A stretch of 64,000 nt of DNA from Chlamydomonas reinhardtii. Lineage: Eukaryota; Chlorophyta; Chlorophyceae; Chlamydomonadales; Chlamydomonadaceae. Positions 10,557-22,381 of the stretch are shown piece by piece. Where the stretch lies: NCBI RefSeq assembly GCF_000002595.2, contig NC_057009.1, positions 7,403,335-7,467,334 on the forward strand, given 5' to 3'. Every line of letters begins with the position of its first letter. Position 1 is the stretch's first letter. The notes below the pieces were generated by a model. It did not search any database. It was not told the origin of the DNA and saw only the letters and a program-made list of their open reading frames with translations. The translations under genes were made by a program, and so were the position numbers.

Positions 10557-12514
10557 CTACTTTGCCGCCTCTGCCGCCACCGCCGCGGGCTGCGCGCCCG
10601 CCGCCACCCACACCTCGTTGTGGCGGTTGAAGATGCGGAAGGGGCTGTCGTACCCGGCCGCAAAAAAGGACGAGAAGTCGTACGGAAGCTTCTGCTCGTC
10701 CAGCGCCTGCACGAGGCTGGTGGCCTTCTCGATGATCTCCTTCTCGTTCGTACGGCCGGGGTACGACAGCACGTAGTAGTCAGTGGCGGCGGCGGGGTCC
10801 ACGAACAAGGTGCTGTCCACGGGGGCGGGCGGGCCGGACTCCTGTGCGCGTGTGGGTGCATGTGTGTACGTCTCAAAAGAGTACAAGGGAGCGCAATACA
10901 TGGCGTATGAGTGTATGTGCATGTTGGCGCGCATGCCGACCTATCAACATCCACACAGAACCACACCGGGCCCCCCCCCTCCCCGCACCTGCATGTCGAA
11001 GGGCACGAAGAACGACACCTTGAAGTGGTCCTCGCAGAATGGGCCCTGCAGGTGCGGGAGTGATTGGGTGGGGGAAACGCAGGGCGTGCACGACGGCGTA
11101 AACGGGGGCGTGAATGAGACCGAGGGCAGCAGGTGAGATGCGTAGGGAGGGAAAGGCGAGACGGGTGGTGGGGTCAACTCATCGCGGGCGTCGTTCCTCA
11201 TTAGCATTCAGCCGCCGGCCGGCATGGAGCTCGCACTCGCAGTGACGTGGCGATATCTTTGCTGTACAGCCATGTGCACTCCTGCCCACTCACCTGGCCG
11301 GGGGTGAGCTCCACGCGCACAGGGGCAGTCATGGGGATCTGTGGAGCACAAGCAGGCAGGAGGGGACAGCGGGGAAGGAGGTGGGAGGTCGGATGCAGCG
11401 CTAAGTGGTCAGGGTGACAGGGGCAGCAGGTGGCAGAGCCGACCTGCCTGCGGTGGGGAGAGCGCAGCCCCCGGTCAGGCGCCCCTGGTCCCCACCCTGC
11501 ACTGCATGCAGCCTCCCATGCCCGCGCCTCACCCCGACCCACCAACCGTAGCCGCGGCCTAACCCAACGCACCCCATCTCCCTAGCCCCGCCACACCCCT
11601 GCTTGGCTCTCACCTTCTTCATGTCCTCGTTGGCGCCACTGATGTATGCGAACAGGCGCTGCGGGTGTGGGTGCAGGTGCGGGTGCGCGGGAACAAGTAA
11701 GGCGCAGTTGGCGAGTGTAGGGGCCAAGCACTAGCGTAAGATAACGAGCGAGTCCGGCTGGCGTGGGAGGGTGGTTAGCGGGCGGTTGCCCCACTAACTG
11801 GGTTTCGTACATAGCCCCCATGGTGTCGCACAAGCGTATGTCCTGCTGGCGCACTGGGCCGACCGCTCAACACCCGCTGCCACGCCCGAATGTCAGCAGC
11901 TCTGCTCCACAACAGCAGCTATCGCCCGCTGCTCTGACCGCTACTTGCTGTGGGAAGGGCAACTTGACACGTAAGGCCAAACCCACCATGAAGCCCGTGC
12001 CGACGGCCTTGTCGTAGTGCACCCCCTGGACGTTAGTGGACACCCATACGCCTGCAATCACAGCGCCGCGAGCATGTTTGCAGGCGACACAAAGCGTCGA
12101 AGGCACGGCTCCAGGATGGGTCGGCATCCGTCGCGTTCAGCGGTTGAAACCGAGCCTAGGCCCACAACATACATGCACAGGTCATGTACTTCACCATCAG
12201 TCGACTGCAGCGATGCAGGCATCCGACGACTGACGTGACGCCCGGCCCCGCAGGCGTGCAGCACGCTTGGCGTGCACGCAACCTGCCCTTTCTGTCGCAG
12301 CCCTGCGCCTCCCTGTGCCTCCCACGTCGGATACGCACAATTAACTGTAAGACTCGCCTGCCTCATACGAACGCAGCTCCACATCGGGGCCAAGCGACAA
12401 GTCCTTCACGGTGTATTTGGGGCAGTCAAGGTCGTGGCAGAACTCGGGCGGTCCATCATCCTTAATGCAGAGCGGGCTCGACAAGGCGAGCAGCGTCAGC
12501 ACCGTGCAAAACAT
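10557..12514 (-). CDS. SOUL/HEBP haem-binding protein with signal peptide
   Basis: Six exons give about 217 residues: 12358-12514, 11987-12051, 11614-11658, 11294-11338, 10989-11045 and 10557-10841. After a hydrophobic leader (MFCTVLTLLALSSPLC) comes the SOUL domain. It includes CHDLDCPKYTVKDL, STNVQGVHYDKAVGTGFM, ISGANEDMKK, IPMTAPVRVEL, FKVSFFVPFDMQ and the diagnostic AGYDSPFRIFNRHNEVWV near the C-terminus. Family members bind haem or tetrapyrroles. The EFCHDLDCPKY start resembles the extended animal HEBP2 form, so the protein probably enters the secretory pathway rather than the plastid. An in-frame upstream Met at 12589 would bury the leader, so the inner Met was chosen. Intron 1 has a GC donor (GCAG/GCGAGT). 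The gene is divergent from the Yos1-like gene. Confidence 0.88.
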
Positions 12515-13200
12515 TGTGTTGAGCGACAATGGTCGACTTGGCTTGAGTTGCAGGCTTCCGCGGCCTGTCACCAAAGGTAATTTGTGCAAGTGTATAGCAA
12601 CGATACCTGCGCAGCACCTGTGCGCTCAAGCACAGGCGGATATACGGAGCTGGCGTAAGCGCGATGGTGGGAGCCGAACCGTGGGCCAAAGCCCGAGCCA
12701 AGGCCAGAGCCCTTGCCTGCGCCAAAACTCTCACTGCTAGGAGCCCTGCTCTTGCGCATATGCGAGCCGGCAGTTAAGGATGGAGACTGAATGAAGGACA
12801 CTGCCACCTGCACCTGCCTTGCCATTTGCCACGCCACGCACAGGGGTGGGCTGCAACTGCGACTAACTGCGTCTGCTTGGTGCCTTTGGTTCTCCTGCCC
12901 GCGACGCCGTAGCGCAACCAGACTGCTACTTTCTCACGGCGAAGCTCTCGACCTGCAATCGTCGAGACAGCGAGGAGGAACGGGGGCTCTAGGGAGAAAG
13001 GGCGTTGGCGCAGGGGATGGGCATGTTGCGCACGAGTTCAGGAGTTCTCGCTCTGCTGCTGGACTATGTTGCAAACATTACTTCAGCACATTCACCCCTA
13101 GTAAACACTCAGGCGCAGAGGCTCAAGGGCTTGCTGAGCGAAGCCTAGCTAGTTCCGTGCATTTCCTGCTTTCTGACCGGCCGTCTGGCAGGCAGACGCA
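12515..13200. promoter_or_regulatory. Shared upstream region of SOUL (-) and Yos1-like (+) genes
   Basis: About 690 bp separate the two start codons. It should contain both 5'UTRs and a bidirectional promoter. I see no TATA box or repeat, and the open frames look like chance. Confidence 0.5.
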
Positions 13201-13741
13201 ATGACTTTATGGACGCTGCTACAAGTGAGCAATCAACTTTGTTACAAGAGAGGCTTCTGCAGCGAGCTGTCGAGAGCGACTGAACTGTGCCTTCGCCGCT
13301 GGCCTTGCATTGTTAACAGGCTGGGCTACTAGTGATTAATGGCGTCGCAATCCTCAATAACGAGCGCTTCCTGGAGAAGCGTGAGTATCGGCGTTCTCGC
13401 CTTCGATCGGCAGGTCCTGTGCTGCGGGGAATTGACGCCCGTGCTACAATTGCACGCAGGGGGATTCGGCTTTTCGCAAATGCGGGAGTCCAACTCGTTG
13501 AAGATGTCAGTAATCGGCGGCATACACGCGGTGCACTACTTCAGAGGTGGGGTGTGGAGGTGGGAGGAGGGTCAGGGACACGCAGGCACGCGGTTGGGTG
13601 CAGCACCCGCCTGGGCTGGGCCCCTGCTCCTATCCAGCCACCCGCTCCATGCCTCCAACCAACTGCTAATGCACAACATGCGCAGGTGTGCTGGTGCCCA
13701 TCAACGCACTGGTCATTCTCGTCAAGCTCATATTTGGGTGA
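13201..13741 (+). CDS. YOS1: Yos1/IER3IP1-like ER-Golgi membrane protein
   Basis: Four exons encode only 75 residues: 13201-13224, 13320-13380, 13460-13546 and 13686-13741. They join with correct phases. The first exon is MTLWTLLQ, matching the FTLYSLLQ start of animal IER3IP1. The next gives AGLLVINGVAILNNERFLEK, the conserved first membrane helix and its following motif. The third gives SLKMSVIGGIHAVHYFR, and the last gives the C-terminal helix VPINALVILVKLIFG. Length and two-helix layout fit the Yos1 family, which in yeast works with Yip1/Yif1 in COPII transport. The gene was too fragmented to be obvious as an open frame. A TGTAA at 14115-14119 may end the transcript. Confidence 0.9.
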
Positions 13742-14114
13742 GGGCGGACATGCCGGTCCTGTCAACAACTGCAAACGAATGAGCGCATCTTGCCGCACAG
13801 CGGCACAACCATGAAAGACTGCGAGGCAGGGGCGGCAGGGCCTGTTGGCAAGCGGTTGGCTGACCCAGTATGGCTATGGCTGTGCACGGTGCCTGCCGCC
13901 TGCGCCAGGATGGCAGACAGCCAACACGGCTACTGCATCGTGTGTATTGACTTGTTTGGGTGGATGTGCAGCAGCAGGCAGTTGCTCGCCTGGTCACGTG
14001 TAGTCCACGCAGCGGGCAGCGCGTTTGCTGATTGTCACTACTTGGGCAAGAGCATGTGTCGCAGCGTCAATGTGATGGACACAGACGGCAGGGGCCTTGC
14101 CGCGGTGCGGGGCC

Positions 14115-14119
14115 TGTAA
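14115..14119 (+). terminator. TGTAA polyadenylation signal of the Yos1-like gene
   Basis: This is the first TGTAA seen on the plus strand after the stop codon, about 375 nt downstream. Confidence 0.45.
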
Positions 14120-15606
14120 GCAAGGATGAGGCTGGGAGGCCCTGAGCTTGGCCCTGAGCAGTACGTGACGAGGCATTGCAGGCGCCTAGGCGGCATGGTA
14201 CTAGTGGCGGGGATCTGCTCTGGGCGTACCTGCAGCAGTTGCGTTGGCCAGCCCTGTGTGTCAGGTGGGGCGAAATGCACAGGCGGCAGCAGGCTTTTGG
14301 CCACATGCTGCTGGGACTCCATCGGCAGCGGCGTGAGGAGCCTGCGCTTGGATGGTTCATTGGCGCATGGTGGGAAGGGAAGCGAGGGGACATATGGGCT
14401 GCACACACGCCGGCTGCGGAGTTGCGTGACTGCTACACCGGTGGCGTGGGGCGTTCTCGGGCCAGGAGCGACTGCACGTGAGTGCCTGTGTCAGTGCGCG
14501 TGGGCGGGGGCTGCTGAGTGGCTGGCATGACGATGGTGCCGTGGCGTGCGACTGTCCTAGGCGGTCGATGCACGGCGGTGAGACCGCGGCGGTGTGTATG
14601 GGTGGGGCGGAGCAGGCGCGGAGCGGAGGTGCTGTGGGCACCTGTGGCAGAGCCGTGTGCTGCGTGTGGCATATGGATCACACGAGCCATGCAGGCCCGG
14701 CACGGTGTTGGATGTGCAACAATGTGTTACAAACGACAAGACGACGCACTTCACTGCACCGGCGCGCTTCCGTGCCCTTATCCGTGCGCTGAAAGCAGCC
14801 CTCTGACGGCGCACTCAGGCTCTCGGGGAGGGCTTGGGGACGGCAACTTGGGCAAGCGACGTCGGCCAGCCCCTGGACACCCCTAATGGATACCCACTGC
14901 AGTGGTACACCCTAACAACCACCCACTCTCCGACTGGGGCACAAGCTACCACATACGCGACAAAAGTGATAGTGACACTCCACTCATGCAGCTGCCTGCA
15001 TCCGCAGGGCGACGCCAATGGATCTCTCGTGCAATAGACGCCGCACCGTGGGTACAACCATAGCCCCTTTGGCATACATAGGTGTTAGGCATACCGTACT
15101 CCTTCCATACTATTGCCATCACAGCCAATGGCAACACATGGGTAAGGCTCATGAGGTGACAGGATACCGTATGAGGGGGATCTCATTGACGCGAGGATAA
15201 ACAAAAGGAGCACACGCACACAACGCTCAAGACATTCCGCAATTGCACGGACGACCCTACAGCCACACTACCTCTACTGCCGGGGATTTCAATACATCCA
15301 CCGGGGCATATATCCGTAAATAGCGCAGGCACATACCAACGACCAAGATTAGCTCTTGTTCCGTTTCGAACAACGTTCCTTATTTCGAGACATGTACAAG
15401 ACGAGCACACGGCAAGGCGCCGAGGCCAAGTACGTTCCATACGAACACACACCACGCTCACCACACGTACGGACATGCGGTACACATGTCCGTTCATACC
15501 CCTATACACCTTATGTCACGAACATGCACGCTCCATACACGCCACGCTCCACTTTGCCCTGCCCGCCGGCTTCGCGTCTCGACCACCCAAGCCGACATCC
15601 CTGCCC
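14120..15606. other. Intergenic region without recognisable gene
   Basis: About 1.5 kb between converging genes. The segment 14880-15560 is AT-richer and has no coding character. I found no tRNA, no long inverted repeat and no motif-bearing open frame. Confidence 0.4.
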
Positions 15607-15611
15607 TTACA
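15607..15611 (-). terminator. TGTAA polyadenylation signal (minus strand) of the AAE gene
   Basis: TTACA on the plus strand, about 265 nt past the stop of the acyl-activating enzyme gene. Confidence 0.4.
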
Positions 15612-15873
15612 GAGCCCACACGTCGCCCTCGCCCGCCTCACACAAATCACATCACCACCTCACCTCCCTGCCTCTCCCCTGCCCCTATGGCTTGAGCCCA
15701 AGCCAGCACCCTCAACCTGGACCCCAGCCAGGGGCCTCAGGGCCAGGGCCGGCAAGAGGTGTTGAGCCAGGACCCGACCCTGAGCCCCCTGCCCTCCCCC
15801 ATCAGGGGCCCTCATCTCGGGTCCCACATCCCGGGCCCCAACCAGGGCCCCGTCCCGGAGGTGGGGGGCGGCC

Positions 15874-18800
15874 TCAGCCGCGCAGTCGGCCCAGCAGCTG
15901 CGTCAGCTCGCGCTCATAGCGCTGGGCGATCTGGGCGCGGCGCGGCTTGAGCGTGCGGGTCAGCGTGCCGTCGTCGGGGCTGAGCGGCGTGCGCAGCACC
16001 GCGATGTGCGCCACGTGGTCAAAGGGGTGGTAGTCGGGCCGGCCCGAGTTGAGCCTGTGCGTGCGGGCGCGCGCGCGTGTCGGATCAGCAGCATGGGAAG
16101 CCGTGTCGTTCACGGTATAGCCCCGGTGTGCGTGGCTGTGTGCGGGTGTGTCCAGGCGGGCGGGGGCTGGTGTGGAATGCATTCGAAGCGACTCGGCGCG
16201 ACTCTCGGACTCCGACGGGAGGTGGGCAAGCCGGAGATGCAGGGTGCGCGGCAGGCGGCGTGCACAGCACAGTGCGTGGGAGGAACGAAGACTTGAATAG
16301 GCAACCCGGCGCAGCCTCCACCCCACGCGGGCATCCGCATCTCCACACATGGCCCCCCGGCCCCCGCGCCCCCGCGGCCCCTACGAACACAGGAAGACAC
16401 ACGCCTCCCGCCAACGCACTCACCGTGTGACCTCGGCCATCAGCCGGTCCTCCAGCGCCGCCGCACTCAGCGCCGCCAGCTCCGGCACCGCCGCCACCGC
16501 GTCCTCATCAGGCCACACCAGCGCGCCTAGCTCGCGCTTGTCCTGCGCGTGTGTGTGGATGAGTGGTGCGGGGGGTAGTGCGTGCGTGGGTGCGTGTGCG
16601 CGCGATGATGCAAGGCTCGGTCTTCAGTAGCGCTTTCGTGTGTGACGCAGGGGACTGGGCAGGGTGTAGCAGTCCCACAGCCCGTCCCCGCACACCCTCA
16701 CACACGCCACTCCCCCACGCACCCGTCCCTCACTCACGCACGCTTCCTTCCTCGCCCGGCCCCCCCCCCGCCTCCGCCCCCGCCCGCGCCCGGCCCTCAC
16801 CTGCCCCACCAGCACCACGAACTTGATCAGCGGGCTGGCGGCCACTGCGTCCTCCACGGGCTGCGGCTCCACGTTCTTGCCCGAGCTCAGGACCAGCGTG
16901 TCCTGACGGGGTTGGGGGTGGGGGAGGGGTGGGTGGTCAGGCGGGGCAGGGCGGGGTCGGGTGGGGAGGCATGTGGGTGGGTGCGTGGTGGTGGATGGGT
17001 TGGGCGGTGGGGGTGAGGCACGTGGGGGAGCAGGTTGGGAGGTAGGTGTGGAGGGGGTTGTTGATACAGCCCAAACCCAACCGAACCCAATGCAAAAGAG
17101 GGGGTTTGCGAAGTTGGGGTTCCGGTCCTTACCAAACCTGACCACGACCCAAAACCCATGTCGGCTTCGATGAGGGATGGGGTGCGTGGATGTGGGTGAA
17201 GAGGCGGGCTGGGGGCGGGTATCCCCACCCGCTGAGGCCACTCACTCTACCCCTCCCCTCACGGACCTCATGGGGGGCTACCTCCCCCCTCACCTTGGCG
17301 CGCCCCGTGAGCACCAGGTGTCCGGCGCAGTTGGACGCGGGCACACCCTCCGGCGCCACCCAGCCCAGGTCACCTGCACACATGGGAGAAGAGGGGCGGC
17401 ACAGGGGGGGGGTTACACACACACGGGGGGAGGGGAGAGGGGCGGCACAGGAGATGCACCGATCCGTGCCGCAGCGACACATGGGAAGGATCACGAGCCG
17501 TCAAGCTCTCAGTCACGCACAGCCCGATCGCAGTCGGCCATTCGCATGCCCGCCGTGCTTTTCCGAACACAGTGTCGACACATCCCCTTTTGTGTGGCTT
17601 CCTTCTACACAACAACATACGAACACACAAGACAGCACACGCACGCACCCGTGTCAAACCAGCCGCCTCCGGCCCGGAACGCCTTGGCACTGGCGGCCGG
17701 GTCTTGCCAGTAGCCGGGCATGACCCCCGGGCCGCGCGCCAGCACCAGCCCCTGCCGCCCCGCCGGCAGCGGCGCCAGGGACTCGGGGTCCACCACCCGC
17801 AGCTGCGTGCCGGGGGTGGGCACACCCACACTGCCGCGGATGTTCTGTGGGATAGGGGTGGTGCGGGAGGGGTGGTGGGGTTAACTCTGAACCAATCCCG
17901 TAAGGAAACAGTCGCGGGGTGGTGGGGGTGCGGGAAGTGTGGGAAGGAGGTGGAGTTGCGGACTTGCGGGAGAGTGCGGAAGGTTTGGGGTGTTGGTGCA
18001 GGGCGGGGTCAGAAGGGGCCCGCGTATGTTTGCTTACAACGGCCGCCGCGGTGCCGCACCTGCCCCTCCACCGCGCGGCGGCACGCCAGCACGGGCGCCG
18101 TCTCCGACAGCCCCCAGCCGTTGAGCACCTGCAGCCCCAGCGCCTCGTAGAAGTCGTCCAGGTGCGCCGCCAGCGAGCCGCCGCCGCTGATGACGGTGCG
18201 CCGCACGCCCAGGGCCTCGCGGACCTGTGGAGCGTTAAGCAGTGGAGTGCAGGGGTGTTGAGTTTTGGGTATGGATAAGAGTATGGGTATGAAGTGTGGG
18301 CGTGGGCGTGGCGAGTGGCATTGTTAGGAAGTGTCTGCGCGTGACGGAAGCCGCAGAGGCCGGTATCATGCTCACGCTCAAGCCCACCCGCACCCACACC
18401 AACACGCGCCACCCCCGCCCACTTGCCCAGTCTCCAGACCAGTCTCAAGCCATACACCTCCACATCACCCGCACCTCACCTTGCGGTACACCAGCACGGA
18501 CGCCAGCGCCTGCAGCGGCGCCAGCAGTGCCGTCAGCAGCGCCGCACCCAGCCGCACCGCCCAGCGCCGCGCCACCTCCACCGGGCTCCACACCACGCCC
18601 GCCCCCGCCCCCGCACCCTCCTCCTGCTGCGCCGCCGCCCCCGCCTCCACACCCTCCTCCTGCCCCATCGTCGCCGTCTCCGCCGCCGCCTTGGACGGCA
18701 GCGCGTGCCGCACCGACAGCCCCTGCGCCACGCGGCGCGCGCGCACGTAGGCGGCGCCAGCCGCCAGCAGCGCTGTGGCGATGGCGGCGCGGTGGCGCGG

Positions 18801-19690
18801 CCCCGCCTGGATCTTCTGTACGACGCGGGCGTGCAGCGTGTCGAGCACCAGGGGCACGCACACCAGGTGGTCGGGCGGGTGGGCCACCAGGTCGTCACGC
18901 AGGCGCCGGATGTTGGTGTACACCTTGGGGGATGGGGGGGTGGGGGTGTAGATGGGGTGGGGGGTGGGAGTGGGGGTGGGGGTACAGGAGTTGGGGGGTT
19001 GGTGTGTGTGGAGGGGGGGGGCAGAGAGGGTGCGCAGTTTATGCCAAGCCCAACTACATCAAGACCCAGCCAGCGCTCAGAGCGCGAGAAAGGTGGGGGT
19101 ACAATGCCCGAGCCCAGCCCAGAGTGACGACATACGTTTTTGGCCCGCCTCCCGGCCTCTTCCCGCCGTACGCTTATGCCCCCGTACCCCACGCCTGTAC
19201 CACCTGCCCGGCACTCCGTTCCACCAGCCGCCCCACCACACGCCCGCACCTGCTGTCCGCCGCTGCTGAGCACAAAGTAGGAGCAGGTGCGCTCGTAGAT
19301 GTGCCAGGGCGGCAGCAGGCTCAGCACGCGGTCTCCGGGGCGCACCTGCAGGAAGTGGCTGAGGTTGCGGACCTGCAAAGACAGCGGCACAACAAGGGGG
19401 CGGGAAGGGGCGGGGAGGCGTGGGGGGACTGGGGCAGGGGGGAAGGAGAGTGGCGATGGCGAAAGCTACACTTATGTTGCAAAGCGCGCCCTGAGTCACA
19501 CCTCCTCCTGCCTTTCCACCGGTCCCTTCTCCTCACCCACCTGGTAGCACAGGTTGGCGTGCGTCAGCATCACACCCTTGGGGTGACCTGCACCACATAC
19601 GATGTGCACGTGTGTATTTGTGTGTTACAGAGTACCAAGGGTTCCAGCCACGCGCAAAGACAGCAGATGGAATGCGCATATGCAATGTGT

Positions 19691-19727
<37 letters not shown>

Positions 19728-20099
19728 CGCGTGTGTGCGCGGTCTGTTTCAGCGCGGCTTGGTGAGCAGGTGAGCGTTCTCAGTGCCCAGCGGGGACCAG
19801 CCACCAGCGGGCCCCGGAACAGCCCCTCAAAAACCAGCGGAGGATTGCCATCATCGCCATCGGTACCCCCACCACCATTTACAACTGCAGCCAGAGCATC
19901 CCACTCCACTCATACAATTTTTACGTGCACACATGACAGTGATTTACGCACCGGTGGTGCCGGACGTGTACACGAGTGTGGCCAGGTCGGCGGGCGACAC
20001 GGCCGCCGGCTGCCAGCGCCCCGCCGCCCGAGCCGCCGCGCCCGCGCCCAGGACCTGGCTGTAGCTCAGCACAGGACAGCGCGGCGGCACGGCGGTGCC

Positions 20100-20144
<45 letters not shown>

Positions 20145-21980
20145 GTTGTCCGGGGTGGTGGTGGTGGTTGTGAGCGGCTCGCCCCACAGCACCACGATAA
20201 AGCGCAGGTCGTGAAGCGGGTTGACCTCCTGTGTGGGTGAAGGTGTGGGTCGCAGCGGTGTCGCTTTCGGTTAAATGGCAACGAGCAATGAGCGGCTGTT
20301 GTGGCTCCGTGCGCCATGGCTGGCATCTATCCCGAGCGCTGGGAATGATCCACCCCTTGTCCCCTCACAGTCCCAGGCCTCACCACCACCGCCCTCTCAG
20401 CACCACCCATCCCGCCCACCCCAATCTCCACCCCGGTGATTTTATGACTTTCGTTCTCCACATGAACGGCCCTCACCCCGTCCCCGCTCCACCCACGTCG
20501 CTCCTCCCGCCCACCTCCGCCCGCTCGTGCTCCGCCGCCGCCGCCACCAGCCGCGCCAGCGCCGCCCCGTCCTGCACCACCAGCCCCGCCGCGCCGCTGT
20601 GCTGGCCGATGAACAGCAGCTCCTCGGGCGGCGCGGTGGCGCCGCGCACCACGTCCACGCCGCCCGCCGCCATGACGGCGCCGTCCGCCACCAGCCAGCG
20701 ACTGGAGTTCTCGCTGAACAGGGCCACCTGCGGTGGAGGAGGCGGAGACGGTGGTGGTGGTGGTGGTGGTGGTGGTGGTGGTGGTGAGGGACAGCGCTGG
20801 TGGTGGTGATGGTGTTTGAGGAAGCAGTGGGCAGCGAGGCCCCTTGCTGGTGGCGGTGGTGGTTACAATTGTGGTTGTAATGGTGGTAGCACAGTTGGAA
20901 GTGGCAATGAAGGAATGGAGTGGTGCGGAGGGGTGCGCGCATTCTATTTTCAAGGCAATCGGAAAAGCACCCACCCGGTCCTGAGGCTGCAGCCCCAGCC
21001 CCGACAGCCCCGCCGCAAAGTCCTGCATCGCCTCGTACAGCTGACTGTGTGTGTGTATAGGGGGGGGGGCGTCGGAGGTAGAGGCGGGTGGGATCACTGG
21101 GGTGGTGGGGTTGGTGGTCGGACCGCCCACAGGTGTACGTGAGACTGGTAAGCGTCAGAACAGGCGAGAACGTACGGATCTGTGCTGGTGGTGTGATGTA
21201 TGTCACCGATCACAGGTGCTGCAGCCGCAAGTCAGCAAGCACGCAGTTGTCATCCTGATTCTGCTACTCCACGCTACCCACCCTGGCCCCGGGGGCGCAC
21301 CTAAAGGTCATCTCAGGGCTACCCTCGTGATGTGGGTCGCGCACAGCCAGCTTGTCGCCGTAAGTGACCGCATTACGCCGCCAGCTGTGGGGATTGCAAG
21401 GAAGGGGGAGAGATGAGGGAAGCGGCGACGTGAAGTAGGGCGAGGCAGCGACGCATGCAGCCGGGACCGCTTGCCGAGGCCAGGCAGGCCACAGGCGACT
21501 GTTCGCGGGCTGCAGCTTTGAGCAGCAGGCGCATTCACAGGTGCTATGGCTCGACATAACAGCGCGTATTACAAGAACGTGGGCCTTGGCGCCGGGCCCG
21601 TGCAAGCAACCGGTCGACTGTCGCGCTCCCGACATGCCGGCACTCACATATCGGTCAGCGTCTGCACACCTCCCTCCTCGGATATTGTAGCCTCTACCAA
21701 GCGCTCCAGCTCAGCGGCGGTCGTCGCCCCCGGCGAGGACTCCGCGCGTCGTTCGAACGATGCATCGGCCTGTTGTAAAGCCGCAAGCCAGAGGATTGGG
21801 CCGTAGTTCTAGTCGCGTTAAGTCAACTAGGTTCTCAGCCAAACTTACTGGCCGGTCAATCTGGGCGATGCGAACTTCAGTGGAGGCCCTCCTCAACTTG
21901 AGCGCCGGACGCCACGGCGCCGCGGTCGGCGCCGGCCGGGCTTGCACGCGACTACTCCGCTGCGATAGTTGGCAGCGCAT
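15874..21980 (-). CDS. AMP-forming acyl-ACP/acyl-CoA synthetase, AAE15/16-like
   Basis: Fifteen exons give about 784 residues: 21849-21980, 21648-21769, 21301-21384, 20975-21044, 20515-20727, 19952-20228, 19541-19587, 19250-19372, 18480-18923, 18060-18224, 17649-17844, 17294-17373, 16801-16902, 16424-16542 and 15874-16054. The enzyme adenylates a fatty acid and transfers it to ACP or CoA. Motifs in order are AVTYGDKLAVRD, the P-loop YTSGTTGHPKGVMLTH (about 294-309, split by an intron), LLPPWHIYER, VISGGGSLAAHLDDF, NGWGLSETAPVLA (539-551), GGGWFDTGDLGW and SSGKNVEPQPVEDA. This pattern matches Arabidopsis AAE15/AAE16, which are plastid enzymes. The Arg/Ser/Ala-rich N-terminus fits a transit peptide. 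The start Met is the first in frame but remains provisional. Oddities are a Ser run of about 16 residues near 230-250 and a long hydrophobic insert in the 444-nt exon. Confidence 0.88.
17057..17100 (+). repeat. Dispersed repeat module R3, copy 1 (inside AAE intron)
   Basis: The segment beginning TTGTTGATACAGCCCAAACC and ending near AACCCAATGCAA resembles copies at 58776-58815 and 61815-61860 (TTGTAGATACCAGCCCAAAG...). It lies inside the intron at 16903-17293 of the AAE gene. Confidence 0.6.
19687..19738. repeat. (GT)n microsatellite
   Basis: A GT run of about 25 units, slightly interrupted, lies in the intron between the AAE exons at 19541-19587 and 19952-20228. Confidence 0.95.
20100..20148. 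repeat. Trinucleotide tract coding for poly-Ser in AAE
   Basis: CTG/CTA triplets on the plus strand read as AGC/AGT codons on the minus strand and give a Ser run of about 16 residues in the AAE protein. A neighbouring GTG/GGT tract encodes a Thr run. Confidence 0.9.
20750..20786. repeat. (GGT)n microsatellite
   Basis: A run of about 12 GGT units lies in the AAE intron just upstream (minus sense) of the exon at 20515-20727. Confidence 0.95.
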
Positions 21981-22381
21981 TCGTGCTGGCGGATTGACGC
22001 AAGACAGGAAGAAAGAGAAAGGCCAGAACGAGCCACCGATAAAGTGCCGGTGGTTGCTGACTTGACTTTTTCTGCAGGATCCACTTTCTGAGTCGCGGGC
22101 AGCAGCTGGTTTGTGTCGGCTGATGCGCTATAGGCACCTAAACAACGCTGGGGTGGGCGAGGCTGCTTCCAGATGGGCGGAATGAGGCCATCGCTTGCAC
22201 AGCAACAATTGTTGGAAAATTCGACGTGCAAAGGTAAGATAATAACTGTATAGGGGACTCCATTTGTATTCAATGCAGGACTCACCAGGGAAAGCTTGAA
22301 CACACACCACGCCACAATTTTGCACAGGATAAAAAGCAAAGTTATTCTTGCAACTACAAGAAGCCTTTGCGCACCGCTAGC
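21981..22381. promoter_or_regulatory. Shared upstream region of AAE (-) and SET-MYND (+) genes
   Basis: Only about 400 bp separate the predicted start codons. The segment 22190-22370 is AT-rich. GGATAAAAAG at 22327-22336, about 50 bp before the SET-MYND start codon, could be a TATA-like element for the plus-strand gene. Confidence 0.5.

Noticed and set aside
15240-15460. tRNA-like B-box sequence (GTTTCGAAC)
   Set aside because: No matching A box, acceptor stem or cloverleaf could be formed around it.
14120-15606. Retroelement or capsid-bearing element in the gene-free interval
   Set aside because: No reverse transcriptase, integrase or capsid motif and no terminal repeats were recognised there or elsewhere in the window.
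16624-20809. Several long plus-strand frames (over 200 codons) antisense to the AAE gene
   Set aside because: They mirror GC-rich coding exons and introns of the minus-strand gene and have repetitive Pro/Arg/Ala content without motifs.
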